Shown here piece after piece: positions 1 through 7,512 of a DNA stretch of 33,065 nucleotides. The stretch spans positions 1 to 33,065 of the forward strand of contig CAZJWF010000025.1 in the NCBI GenBank assembly GCA_964549375.1, in the 5' to 3' direction. The stretch's first letter is position 1. Every line of letters starts with the position of its first letter. The translations under genes were made by a program, and so were the position numbers. Below the pieces are notes generated by a model. That model worked only from the letters and a program-made list of their open reading frames with translations. It was not told where the DNA came from and did not search any database. This stretch comes from JAHDDY01 sp964549375. Its GTDB lineage: Bacteria; Pseudomonadota; Alphaproteobacteria; Rhodobacterales; Rhodobacteraceae.

Positions 1-746
1 TGCGCTTCTTTTTTCTCGAACATGCGGACGAGATGGATTGATACTTCGTAGAGGAGATAAGTCGGGATGCCGAGCGCAAGCTGGCTGATTGGGTCAGGCG
101 GCGTCAGCAGCATCGCAGCGAAGGCGATTCCGACAATCGCGTATTTGCGTGACGTCGCGAGTTGTTCGGACGTGACGATCCCAACACGGCCCAACAGCGT
201 CAAAAGGACGGGAAGCTGGAAGCAAATGCCGAAACCGAACAGAAGCGTTTTGGTAAAGCCTAGGAATTGTCTTACCGAGTAGGTGCTGGAAACCTCGATT
301 TTTTCAGAGCCTTCTGCAAACCCGATCAACCAATCAAGCGCGAGTGGAATGACGACGAAGTAGGCGAGGGCGGCACCGAGGATAAAGAGGAACGGTGTCG
401 CAACCAAAAAAGGGAGAAACGCGCCTTTCTCATTCGAGTAGAGACCGGGTGCGATAAAGCCCCAAATTTGTGACGCGATATACGGAAACGCGAGGAAGAA
501 CCCACCCCACAATCCGATGTTTACGATGGTGAAAAAATATTCCTGCGGTGACAGCACCAACAGCTCAGCATCAGGACGAATAGACAGTAGTGGTTGGGAC
601 AGAAACGCGACGACCTGCTCCTGGAAATAAAGGCACAGGATCAGGCCAACTGCCAACGCGATGATGGATTTCATCAGTCGAGTACGTAACTCCGCCAGAT
701 GTTCGATCAGCGGAGCCTTTGAGGCATCTATATCATCGGCGGACAT
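1..746 (-). CDS. tatC: Twin-arginine translocase subunit TatC (3' end outside window)
   Basis: Multi-spanning inner-membrane subunit that, with TatB, forms the receptor for twin-arginine signal peptides and passes folded proteins to the TatA pore. The minus strand reads open from ATG at 746 to the window edge, giving about 248 residues without a stop. Family landmarks are the N-terminal IEHLAELRTRL segment, QPLL, the SPQEYFFT stretch before the second transmembrane region, FGICFQLPV, and a late LTPPDPISQ motif. The visible end is near the normal TatC C-terminus (about 250-300 residues), so little is missing. It starts 8 bases after the tatB stop with only a weak Shine-Dalgarno (aagg), which suggests translational coupling. 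No unusual features. Confidence 0.96.
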   Translation of the reverse strand, partial: MSADDIDASKAPLIEHLAELRTRLMKSIIALAVGLILCLYFQEQVVAFLSQPLLSIRPDAELLVLSPQEYFFTIVNIGLWGGFFLAFPYIASQIWGFIAPGLYSNEKGAFLPFLVATPFLFILGAALAYFVVIPLALDWLIGFAEGSEKIEVSSTYSVRQFLGFTKTLLFGFGICFQLPVLLTLLGRVGIVTSEQLATSRKYAIVGIAFAAMLLTPPDPISQLALGIPTYLLYEVSIHLVRMFEKKEA

Positions 747-754
747 TTTTTGAT

Positions 755-1195
755 CTAGCCTTGGCTGACTTTGGCCGGTTCCGGTTCCGCCACATTAGCG
801 ACGTCTGGTTCGGGCGTAGGGGAGGGCTGGTCGGGTTCCATCCTCGGTTCGTCTGAAAAGTGTTTCGACGCTTCGGCCATCTCGGCAGCCGTCATTGTCG
901 GTTTCTTCGGCGGCTTGTCGTCTTCGTCTAAACCGATTGTATCGCTTAGTGTATCGGTCAGCCCTTTGGTGTTGGCTTTCTTGTCCAACATCGCCTTGGC
1001 TTCTTTGAATTCGGCTAAATCGACTTCGCGCGCTGCATCATCCATTGAGCGTTGGAATTGGCGTGCCATACCACGTGCTTGCCCCACGAACTTCCCGACA
1101 GAGCGCATCATGCCCGGCAAGTCCCTTGGACCAATCACGATCAGTGCAAGCGCACCGACGATAAGTAGTTCTGGCATGCTGAAGTTGCCGAACAT
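755..1195 (-). CDS. tatB: Twin-arginine translocase subunit TatB
   Basis: Single-span membrane protein of the Tat receptor complex. The first 22 residues form the transmembrane helix, followed by the conserved hinge VIGPRDLPGMMR, which has the E/G-P-x-D-LP character separating TatB from TatA. An amphipathic helix follows (about residues 30-65), then an acidic, proline-rich tail (PTPEPDVANVAEPEP) with no recognisable domain. Its 146 residues are typical for alphaproteobacterial TatB. The gene sits between tatA (30-base gap) and tatC (8-base gap) on one strand, the usual alphaproteobacterial order. Start ATG at 1195 has gggga upstream. Confidence 0.95.
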   Translation of the reverse strand: MFGNFSMPELLIVGALALIVIGPRDLPGMMRSVGKFVGQARGMARQFQRSMDDAAREVDLAEFKEAKAMLDKKANTKGLTDTLSDTIGLDEDDKPPKKPTMTAAEMAEASKHFSDEPRMEPDQPSPTPEPDVANVAEPEPAKVSQG

Positions 1196-1225
1196 GTGTG
1201 GTTCCCCGTTCTGAGTGCGCCGCGC

Positions 1226-1462
1226 TTAGGTGCTTTCGCTCTCTTTTTTCGGGGTCACGTCGATCGGCTCGGCCTGAGCCGACGAAATCTTGCCGTCTGC
1301 CGGTGCTTCCGCGGTGACGGTATCGTCGTCTTTCATGCCCTTTTTAAAGCTCTTGATGCCCTTGGCAACGTCGCCCATGAGTTCTGAAATTTTACCGCGT
1401 CCAAACAGGAGCACGACCAGAATTCCCACAATGGCAAGTTGCCAAATACTAATGCCGCCCAT
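1226..1462 (-). CDS. tatA: Twin-arginine translocase subunit TatA
   Basis: Pore-forming subunit of the Tat system. The 78-residue protein has a short N-terminal membrane helix (SIWQLAIVGILVVLLFGR), the FGRGKISELMGDVAKGIKSFKKGM amphipathic segment characteristic of TatA/E, and a short charged tail. Start ATG at 1462 is preceded by aaggag at about 7 bases, the strongest ribosome-binding site of the three tat genes, fitting the excess of TatA over TatB/C. It is first in the operon, so the promoter should lie in the 136-base gap up to 1598, although I could not pick convincing -35/-10 boxes there. Confidence 0.95.
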   Translation of the reverse strand: MGGISIWQLAIVGILVVLLFGRGKISELMGDVAKGIKSFKKGMKDDDTVTAEAPADGKISSAQAEPIDVTPKKESEST

Positions 1463-1598
1463 CCCGAATCTCCTTCAAATCATACATGCACCGCGCGCGA
1501 TAACCGTCTACGGCGGCGAGGGGTTCACTGTTACATAGGAAATGCGACGGCTCTGCGAAAGAGAAATCGCGGAACGGCCACAAGTCTACACCGTTCTA

Positions 1599-2753
1599 TT
1601 ATCCCATCGTGTTTGCGTGTGACCCATCTTCGCCCAGCGATACGCCGCGCTCGAAGGGTGATGAGACCTTTGTTTGCTGTGCACAGGGAAACAAAAAGCA
1701 CGATTCGCGCCGCAGAGACAACCAGACGCGGGTGCCTGACTCCGGGGTAAAAACTCCCGGCAAAGTCGCGCGTAGAGTGGAGTTGTCATGATCCATCCGC
1801 ACTTCGATTAGGCTTCCTGGTCCCATAAATCGTGAGCGGACAACCGTTCCGGGTGCAGGAACACCCGTCTTGATGCTGGGCTTGGGTGTTTCGCCTTCGT
1901 CCAGTTCAATTTTTAGGTGTTGGGGGCGCACGATAATTTCGACATCTGCGCCATCGACTAGTCCCGGTGTCAGGAACAGGCCAAAGGGTGTATCCGTCTG
2001 CCTCGACTGAACTTCGCCGTGGATCACATTGAGATCACTGAAAAATTCTGCTGTCGTGCGGTCTACGGGATTGTTGTAAATGTGGTAGGGTGCACCAATC
2101 TGCACGATCCGCCCCGCGCGCATCAGAGCGATCCGATCCGCCATCCGCAAGGCTTCTTCGGGATCGTGCGTGACCAATAAAACGGCGGCTCCTTCGTCTT
2201 TTAGTACGGCAAGTGCTGTATCGCGCACATCGTCACGCAGTCGATTGTCCAGGCCGGAAAACGGCTCATCCATCAACATTACCTTTGGGCGCGGCGCGAG
2301 AGCGCGGGCCAGAGCGACACGCTGCTGTTCTCCGCCCGATAGTTCGTGCGGGAATTTATCGGCATGGGTCGCCATTCCCACGCGCTCAAGATATTCGATT
2401 GCAGTGCGACGACGAAACATCCGCTCTGTCTGACGGAGGCCAAAAGCAACGTTTTTCGCGATGGTTAGGTGCGGAAAAAGCGCGAAGTCTTGGAACATTA
2501 ACCCAACTGAACGGCGCTCTGGCGGTTGATGTCGTTCCGTGTTGGATACAATCTTACCATCAATCGAAACGCTGCCGCTGTCTTGTTGATCTACCCCGGC
2601 TGCGATCCGTAAAGTTGTTGATTTACCGCAACCTGATGGCCCGAGTAAGCAAACCACTTCACCTAGCGCTATCGTCAAAGAAACATCGGACACAGCTTCG
2701 TCCGCGCCATATCGCTTGTGCAATCCAGATAATTTCAAGCGCGGAGTTGTCAC
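1599..2753 (-). CDS. ABC transporter ATP-binding protein, FbpC/PotA-like
   Basis: ATPase subunit of an importer of the iron(III)/spermidine/putrescine type. Walker A GPSGCGKST lies at residues 38-46, the Q-loop at Q88, the signature LSGGEQQR at 138-145, Walker B VMLMDEP at 158-164, and the switch His in LLVTHDPEE. The part after about residue 235 is a TOBE-like regulatory domain (IIVRPQHLKIEL). The start is GTG at 2753 with no strong Shine-Dalgarno. After the expected family end (VWLSLRRESCFLFPC) about 26 extra residues continue to the stop, an unusual tail. No permease or binding-protein gene lies beside it in the window, so the ATPase is orphaned locally and its substrate cannot be assigned. 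Confidence 0.9.
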   Translation of the reverse strand: MTTPRLKLSGLHKRYGADEAVSDVSLTIALGEVVCLLGPSGCGKSTTLRIAAGVDQQDSGSVSIDGKIVSNTERHQPPERRSVGLMFQDFALFPHLTIAKNVAFGLRQTERMFRRRTAIEYLERVGMATHADKFPHELSGGEQQRVALARALAPRPKVMLMDEPFSGLDNRLRDDVRDTALAVLKDEGAAVLLVTHDPEEALRMADRIALMRAGRIVQIGAPYHIYNNPVDRTTAEFFSDLNVIHGEVQSRQTDTPFGLFLTPGLVDGADVEIIVRPQHLKIELDEGETPKPSIKTGVPAPGTVVRSRFMGPGSLIEVRMDHDNSTLRATLPGVFTPESGTRVWLSLRRESCFLFPCAQQTKVSSPFERGVSLGEDGSHANTMG

Positions 2754-2864
2754 AGCAGCTTTAAATCCCAGTATTTCACTCTGGTATAGGAGTATGCAGT
2801 CGCGGGCGACTTAGCAAGAGAGCGTATTGTCCGATTTGATGGAACCGTTGCCTACTTTGGTTGA

Positions 2865-2984
2865 ATGAAACTATTAAAGGTTGTTTCAGAATTAGGAATA
2901 GATAACGAAAAACGTCATTTCGACCGGGCAGATGAACTTTTTCGCCGGGCTCTATCCTGTGACCTTGAACATCTCGGCACTTAG
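2865..2984 (+). CDS. Possible small protein, 39 residues, unrecognised
   Basis: ATG at 2865 opens a 39-residue frame (begins MKLLKVVSELG, ends CDLEHLGT) with mixed charged and hydrophobic residues and a likely amphipathic helix (FDRADELFRRAL). There is no clear Shine-Dalgarno. However, a nine-codon frame starting ATG 2839 ends in TGA at 2866-2868, overlapping this ATG as ATGA, which could allow coupled translation. The stop lies on the left arm of a 12-bp hairpin. It sits alone on the plus strand between two minus-strand genes. I do not recognise the family, and it could be chance or a gene remnant. Confidence 0.3.
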   Translation: MKLLKVVSELGIDNEKRHFDRADELFRRALSCDLEHLGT

Positions 2985-3013
2985 ATTCGGAGGTGTGAGA
3001 CCCTCCGATCTAA
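2981..3013. terminator. Strong intergenic hairpin, possible terminator
   Basis: Arms TTAGATtCGGAGG (2981-2993) and CCTCCGATCTAA (3002-3013) pair over 12 bp with one bulged T and an 8-base loop. No U-run follows on either strand, so intrinsic termination is uncertain. The position, overlapping the stop of the small ORF and about 80 bases beyond the rlmE stop, fits an RNA 3' end or processing site. Confidence 0.45.
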
Positions 3014-3094
3014 CCTGCGCGTCGATCAGTATCGTTCAGTTTATCTAACTTGAACAATTCACCTGCGGTATTTCCTAACTTTCAAAATTAGCCA

Positions 3095-3811
3095 TTAGGC
3101 GGTCGTGCCTCGAAATCCTGTTGCGACCAAATACATTTCTGAACTGTCTGACCGACTGGCGGGGGGCTTGAAGTGGCGGACAGTTTTAAAGTCCCGTTTC
3201 AATCCCGTGACGAGCTCGCCATCTGCACCACCTTGCAGCACTTTGGCCACGAATGCACCTCCTTCAGCGAGGGTTTCGGTTGCAAAGAGGGCAGCGGTCT
3301 CGCACAGAGCAACGATCCGTAAGTGGTCGGTTGCTTTGTGCCCTGTAGCTTTCGCGGCCATGTCGGAGAGAACGATATCAGCGTGACCATTCAGCGCCTT
3401 CTTGACCACATCGTCTGCGCCGTCATCCATGAAATCGAGCTGTATCTGCGGCGCTCCGTCAATCGGAGCGACCTCTTGTAAGTCAATCCCTAGAACGAAG
3501 CCTTCGGGCTTTCCCTTCTTGGCACCGGTCGAGTTAACCCGATCCGCAGCAACCAAAGACCACCCTCCCGGTGCCGAACCGAGATCGACGACACGTATTC
3601 CGGGCCTTAGAAGATGAAATTTATCGTCAATTTCGATCAGTTTGTAGGCGGCGCGGGCGCGCAAGTTGTCCGCAATCGCTCGCTTGACGTAAGGGTCGTT
3701 AAGTTGACGGTCTAGCCAAAGCGTTGAGGACAATTTGCGTCCCCGTGCCGTCTTTACCCGCGTTCGCAGATGCCTTTGCCCCCGACCGGAGTCGTTTTTC
3801 CCGTCGCTCAT
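3095..3811 (-). CDS. rlmE: 23S rRNA (uridine-2552 2'-O)-methyltransferase RlmE/FtsJ
   Basis: SAM-dependent enzyme that 2'-O-methylates U2552 in the A-loop of 23S rRNA at a late step of 50S assembly. The SAM-binding motif is VDLGSAPGGWS (about 75-85). The K-D-K-E catalytic tetrad of the FtsJ family is complete: K57 (AAYKL), D150 (VLSDMAA), K190 (FVAKVLQGG) and E225 (SSEMYLVA). A basic N-terminal extension of about 30 residues precedes the fold, common in alphaproteobacterial members. The ATG overlaps the end of the upstream ppx gene by 4 bases (ATGA), so the two are translationally coupled, a pairing common in this group. Confidence 0.96.
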   Translation of the reverse strand: MSDGKNDSGRGQRHLRTRVKTARGRKLSSTLWLDRQLNDPYVKRAIADNLRARAAYKLIEIDDKFHLLRPGIRVVDLGSAPGGWSLVAADRVNSTGAKKGKPEGFVLGIDLQEVAPIDGAPQIQLDFMDDGADDVVKKALNGHADIVLSDMAAKATGHKATDHLRIVALCETAALFATETLAEGGAFVAKVLQGGADGELVTGLKRDFKTVRHFKPPASRSDSSEMYLVATGFRGTTA

Positions 3812-4992
3812 GATGGATTCTGCCGATGCCGCAGCGCTTCGTCGCGATTCATCAACCCGTAGAGCAGACCTTCTCGCAGACCACGATCTGCCACCCGCAA
3901 TTGTTCGGTTGGCCAGTGGTCCACAATGGCGCTGAGGATCGAAGAACCAGAAATGACCAATTCGGCCCGATCATCGCCGATGCATGGAATTGTTGCGCGT
4001 TCAGCGCGGTCCATGTTGATCAGGCGTTTGATGACGTCTGTCAGATCGGTTCGCGCCATCCAAAGGCCATCAACTTTTGTCCGATTATAGCGCGGTAAAT
4101 TGAGGTGAACCCCCGCGAGAGTCGTAATCGTTCCGGATGTGCCCAAAAGTTGCATACGCTGCAATCGGTCTGGTGTCGCACCGGCACCATCTGCGGCAAA
4201 CGGTGCAATTAGCGTATTCGTATAACTCCGCATCGCATCGAACCGATCGCGCTCGCAGCTGATTGTTTTGTACTTTTCAGCCAGCGTGACCACGCCAACG
4301 GGCAGCGACGTCCAACGCGCGCTTTCGGCAAGCACGCGAATCTCTTCGTCGATTGTCGCTTCATCGACATTTTTCGGTGCAACGCCTAGCAAAATATCGC
4401 GCCGCCGCGCCTTGGGCGTGTGGGCGAGGTCAATCCAGACAATCTCAGTGCTGCCACCGCCAATGTCGAAAACCAGCAAGCAGTCTCGGTCTGTATCGAA
4501 CAGCGGCGCACAGCCTGCAACTGCGAGGCGAGCCTCATCACCCGCGCCAATTACATCAAGATGTAGCCCCGTTTCGAGCGCAACGCGCTCGACGAATTGG
4601 GCGCCATTGGCCGCGCGGCGGCAGGCTTCGGTTGCAATCGCTCTGGCACGGGTGACATTTCGCTTGGCCATTTTCTCGGCACAGATCTTGAGGGCCGATA
4701 TCGCTCGATCCATCGCGCCTTCGGACAGTGCGTTGGTTTCCTCAACACCTTCGCCAAGGCGAACCACGCGCGAGAATGCATCCAGAACTTTAAAACTTTC
4801 GCCCTCAGGTCGCGCAATCATAAGGCGGCAGTTATTGGTTCCAAGATCGAGCGCAGCGTAAACGTGCTCTAGAGAATCGCGGGAATTGCTTTGCCGCCTT
4901 GGCGTCGAACTTGCTGATTTGACATCATGAATCGAAGGGTTCGCTTCGCGGGTAGGCGCGTCGGATGACGGTATGTCGTGCGGTGCCGCCAA
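3808..4992 (-). CDS. ppx: Ppx/GppA phosphatase family protein (exopolyphosphatase / pppGpp phosphatase)
   Basis: Cytoplasmic ASKHA-fold hydrolase that removes terminal phosphate from polyphosphate and/or converts pppGpp to ppGpp. The phosphate-1 motif is ALDLGTNNCRL (47-57), the catalytic glutamate region GAGDEA is near 149-154, and the phosphate-2 motif DIGGGSTEIVW spans 176-186. A later LLGTSGTITTLAG matches the adenosine-side glycine motif. The first 40 residues are polar and low-complexity. The frame opens with TTG at 4992 with aaagg about 9 bases upstream; no ATG occurs before residue 58, which is inside the first motif, so a non-ATG start is needed. Sequence alone does not separate Ppx from GppA activity. 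Confidence 0.92.
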   Translation of the reverse strand: MAAPHDIPSSDAPTREANPSIHDVKSASSTPRRQSNSRDSLEHVYAALDLGTNNCRLMIARPEGESFKVLDAFSRVVRLGEGVEETNALSEGAMDRAISALKICAEKMAKRNVTRARAIATEACRRAANGAQFVERVALETGLHLDVIGAGDEARLAVAGCAPLFDTDRDCLLVFDIGGGSTEIVWIDLAHTPKARRRDILLGVAPKNVDEATIDEEIRVLAESARWTSLPVGVVTLAEKYKTISCERDRFDAMRSYTNTLIAPFAADGAGATPDRLQRMQLLGTSGTITTLAGVHLNLPRYNRTKVDGLWMARTDLTDVIKRLINMDRAERATIPCIGDDRAELVISGSSILSAIVDHWPTEQLRVADRGLREGLLYGLMNRDEALRHRQNPS

Positions 4993-5102
4993 AGTCTCTA
5001 GCCTTTCCAGTCTGATAATCTGAAAGATACTAGAGTATTTCCGTCAGTGGGGGGAACCGGTTTTCCGACTGAATTTGAAACGAGTAATTTCGATGAGCTT
5101 GT

Positions 5103-6023
5103 TCAGGCAGAAACAGCCTTACGTGAGGGTACATTTTCCTGTGCGGCACGGTTTCCGTCGATTGGGGTCGAGGGAACCAGTCCGAGTGCTTGGCATACAC
5201 CCAAAGTCAAATCGGAGCGGTTTAAAGTGAAAAAGTGAAAAGCTCGAACACCTTGCTCGCGAAGTTGGTCACACTGACCGGCACAGGTTGCGAGGGCGAG
5301 GTCATAGCTGGCCCCGCGTGCGTCGGCCTTGCCAAAGCGATCCGCGATTCGCTTTGGGATGCTCGCTCCGCAGCGTCCAGCGAACTTCGCGACAGATGCG
5401 AAGTTGTGGATTGGCATCACCCCGGGAACGATCGGACAATCAATTCCCGTCGCCCGGCATTGGTCGATGAAGCGATAGAAATCGTCGTTGTCGAAGAAAA
5501 ACTGGGTGATAATGGCATCTGCTCCAGCATCAACTTTTCGCTTAAGGTGCTCAATATCGTGAATGTTGTCCGGTGAGTCTGGGTGTTTTTCCGGATAGCC
5601 TGCGACCGCAATCCGCAAGTTCGTGCGTTGTTTTAGCGCGGTGATGAACTCTGGTGTGGTTTGAAAGCCGTGAGGATGAGGTTGGTAGGGCGTTCCCGCG
5701 CCTTGGCAAGAATCCCCGCGCAATGCGACGATCCAACGTGATCCGGCAGCCTCGTAGTCCTCGGCGATTGCGATCACTTCTCCCTTCGATCCGGTTCTTG
5801 CCGTTAGGTGCCCAGCCAACCCCAAATTGGGGTTTATAATGCGAAGATTGTCGAGCGCCTTTAGCGTTCCTGAATGTCCCGTTCCATTGGCTCCTTGCGT
5901 GATTGATACAAAGCGCGGTGCGCAGGGGACAAGCGTTTGCACCGTTTTCTGTAGGTTGGCCTGAGCAAGCTCGGAGGCCGCAGGGAACACTTCAAATGAG
6001 AGATCAATCGGCAGAGGCGACAT
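5103..6023 (-). CDS. metF: 5,10-methylenetetrahydrofolate reductase MetF
   Basis: FAD-dependent TIM-barrel enzyme reducing 5,10-methylene-THF to 5-methyl-THF, the methyl donor for methionine synthesis. The 306-residue protein begins with the family motif LSFEVFPA (active-site Glu at residue 11) and contains VSITQGANGT, HLTARTGS, the FAD-region IVALRGDS, DAIITQFFFDNDDFYRF and PIVPGVMPI, all characteristic of bacterial MetF. ATG at 6023 has aaaggg 8 bases upstream. It is divergent from the C1 trio starting at 6217, and the shared AT-rich region carries a 16-bp palindrome. The next gene on the strand, ppx, is 110 bases away. Confidence 0.96.
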   Translation of the reverse strand: MSPLPIDLSFEVFPAASELAQANLQKTVQTLVPCAPRFVSITQGANGTGHSGTLKALDNLRIINPNLGLAGHLTARTGSKGEVIAIAEDYEAAGSRWIVALRGDSCQGAGTPYQPHPHGFQTTPEFITALKQRTNLRIAVAGYPEKHPDSPDNIHDIEHLKRKVDAGADAIITQFFFDNDDFYRFIDQCRATGIDCPIVPGVMPIHNFASVAKFAGRCGASIPKRIADRFGKADARGASYDLALATCAGQCDQLREQGVRAFHFFTLNRSDLTLGVCQALGLVPSTPIDGNRAAQENVPSRKAVSA

Positions 6024-6069
6024 AGCAATAACCCTTTACTGTGATAAAAATAAATATATAAGCATTTTA

Positions 6070-6085
6070 TTATATTGCAATATAA
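6070..6085. promoter_or_regulatory. 16-bp perfect palindrome between metF and the C1 trio
   Basis: TTATATTGCAATATAA is its own reverse complement and lies in a very AT-rich stretch (about 6040-6100) between divergent metF and the 6217 gene. Dyads of this kind upstream of metF are typical regulator operators; ArsR-family SahR-like or LysR-family MetR regulators are candidates. I cannot say which, and no regulator gene is adjacent. Confidence 0.5.
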
Positions 6086-6176
6086 AATATCACTTTCATT
6101 ATCTGCGATGGACCGATCACAGCATTGGTCGGAATTGCGATATGCGAAGTCGCCCATGAAGCGCTTTGCGAAACGT

Positions 6177-6194
6177 CGCAGCGGTAACGCTGCG
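6177..6194 (+). promoter_or_regulatory. GNRA-loop hairpin in the leader of the C1 trio
   Basis: CGCAGCG (6177-6183), loop GTAA, CGCTGCG (6188-6194): a perfect 7-bp GC-rich stem capped by a GNRA tetraloop, ending 9 bases before the AGGAG of the 6217 gene. It could protect the mRNA 5' end or form part of a cis-regulatory leader. I do not recognise a known riboswitch consensus around it. Confidence 0.45.
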
Positions 6195-6216
6195 GAGGAA
6201 ACAGGAGTGAAGCGCT

Positions 6217-6519
6217 ATGGCGATGGTTACAGTTGTTTACTGGCGAGACATGCCGGCGCAGGTCATCGTGAAAGCGGGTCGCAAGAATGCGAAACGGCAA
6301 TTGTCGGAGAGGTTTGAACAGGCGATTGATCGGGCAGCGATGAAATCTGGTGCAGCCAGTTCAGATGCCTATCTGGAGGATTGGCGACGCGCAGAGCCCT
6401 TTGAAGTCGAGGGCGCTGACCTAGAGGCGATTGCTGACGCAGAAGCGGTTAAACTCGAAACAAAATACGACAAGGATGCGTTACGTGTCCTGATCGAAGC
6501 GGGCGGCCACGTCGGATAA
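6217..6519 (+). CDS. 'Virulence factor' family small protein (PF13769-like), C1-associated
   Basis: A 100-residue acidic protein beginning MAMVTVVYWRDMPAQV and carrying KAGRKNAKRQLSERFEQAIDRAAMKSG. It belongs to the family labelled 'virulence factor' in databases; that name is historical and no biochemical function is established. In alphaproteobacteria it regularly precedes a MetF-like gene and a methyl-THF:corrinoid methyltransferase gene, exactly as here, so a helper role in corrinoid/folate C1 transfer is a fair inference. Start ATG 6217 was chosen over ATG 6223 because AGGAG at 6203-6207 is 9 bases from the former. The next gene follows after 14 bases, so it is first in an operon. Confidence 0.8.
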   Translation: MAMVTVVYWRDMPAQVIVKAGRKNAKRQLSERFEQAIDRAAMKSGAASSDAYLEDWRRAEPFEVEGADLEAIADAEAVKLETKYDKDALRVLIEAGGHVG

Positions 6520-6533
6520 TTGGGAGCTGGGTC

Positions 6534-7451
6534 ATGGCACTTTTGGCATCACTGTTCGGTAAGAAGAGCGACGACGCTCTTGTCTCGGCATCGGATCGGA
6601 TGGCGGTTCGTGCTTTCCTGAAGGATTGTTCTATCGAGGTCATGCCTCGCACGGCGGCGAAGGTCGAAGATTTCAAAGCAATTCTTGCGCCCGGTACGCG
6701 CGTTTATGTCGCGCATATTGAGGGGACACCGATTGAAGAAATGGTCACAACGGCGAAACGTCTTTCTGAGGATGGTTTCGACGTCATGCCGCACTTTCCG
6801 GCGCGGATCATAAAAGACGAAACCGTTCTTTTGGATTGGATTAATCGCTACCAAGGCGAGGCTGGCATTGATCAGGCGCTGTTGCTTGCCGGAGGTGTCG
6901 ATCAGCCTCATGGAGATTTCCATTCCTCGATGCAATTGCTGGAAACAGGCCTGTTTGATCAACATGGGTTTAAACGCCTACATGTTGCCGGTCATCCGGA
7001 GGGGAATAAAGACATTGATCCCGACGGCTCCGACAAAAATGTCATGAACGCCTTGCGCTGGAAAGAAGATTTCGCCAAGCGGACGGATGCCCAGATGGCG
7101 TTGGCTACTCAGTTCTGTTTTGAGGCACAACCCGTCATCGAATGGGCGGATCGCCTAAAGGCAGAAGGTTTCTCTCTTCCGATCCATATCGGCGTTGCAG
7201 GGCCAGCCAAATTGCAAACGATGATCAAATTTGCAATTGCTTGCGGTGTTGGCCCGTCACTTCGTGTCCTTCAAAAACGCGCGAAGGATGCGACAAAACT
7301 TTTGCTGCCGTTCAATCCGGACGAGTTTGTCACGGACTTGGCGTTTCACAAGGCGGCGAATCCAGATTTCAACATCACCCACGTTCACTTCTTCCCGCTC
7401 GGCGGCATCGGTAAGTCTGCGGAGTGGATCAAGGAAGCGCGCGACGTCTAA
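6534..7451 (+). CDS. Methylenetetrahydrofolate reductase-like protein (second MetF homologue)
   Basis: A 305-residue protein of the MetF superfamily, divergent from the canonical MetF at 5103-6023. Recognisable parts are the active-site-like CSIEVMPR near residue 31, VYVAHIEGTPIEEM, ALLLAGGVDQPHG (equivalent of the MetF ALRGD region), KRLHVAGHPEGNKDI, and ALATQFCFEAQPVIEWADRLKAEG. The end THVHFFPLGGIGKSAEWI is typical of this subgroup. Between a 'virulence factor' gene and a methyl-THF methyltransferase gene, it probably interconverts methyl-THF and methylene-THF in demethylation of a C1 substrate rather than methionine synthesis. That direction is inference. Start ATG 6534 follows a gggagctgg stretch. 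Confidence 0.88.
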   Translation: MALLASLFGKKSDDALVSASDRMAVRAFLKDCSIEVMPRTAAKVEDFKAILAPGTRVYVAHIEGTPIEEMVTTAKRLSEDGFDVMPHFPARIIKDETVLLDWINRYQGEAGIDQALLLAGGVDQPHGDFHSSMQLLETGLFDQHGFKRLHVAGHPEGNKDIDPDGSDKNVMNALRWKEDFAKRTDAQMALATQFCFEAQPVIEWADRLKAEGFSLPIHIGVAGPAKLQTMIKFAIACGVGPSLRVLQKRAKDATKLLLPFNPDEFVTDLAFHKAANPDFNITHVHFFPLGGIGKSAEWIKEARDV

Positions 7452-7512
7452 TTCCCTTTATGAGTTGGGCGACCTCATTGCCTGACCAGACCTCTCATTA
7501 TTGGATGTGCCC

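Larger units (their letters stand above)
2754..3094. other. 341-base non-genic stretch between two minus-strand genes
   Basis: Contains the upstream region of the ABC ATPase, a possible short plus-strand ORF (2865-2984) and a strong hairpin (2981-3013). I recognise no known RNA family, repeat or tRNA. Translation of 2790-2861 in the same frame as the small ORF is also open and protein-like but lacks a start codon, so the stretch could be a decayed gene. Confidence 0.5.

Noticed and set aside
1571..1604. GAACGG/CCGTTC inverted repeat beyond the ABC ATPase as a terminator
   Set aside because: Only a 6-bp stem with a 12-base loop and no U-run; too weak to call.
6024..6216. Possible SAM-II or folate-type riboswitch upstream of metF or the C1 trio
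   Set aside because: I could not match the conserved bases of SAM-II, SAM/SAH, cobalamin or THF-II elements; only an isolated hairpin and a palindrome are supported.
6217..6519. Virulence role for the 'virulence factor' family protein
   Set aside because: The label is a database legacy; gene context points to C1 metabolism and nothing else pathogenic is visible.
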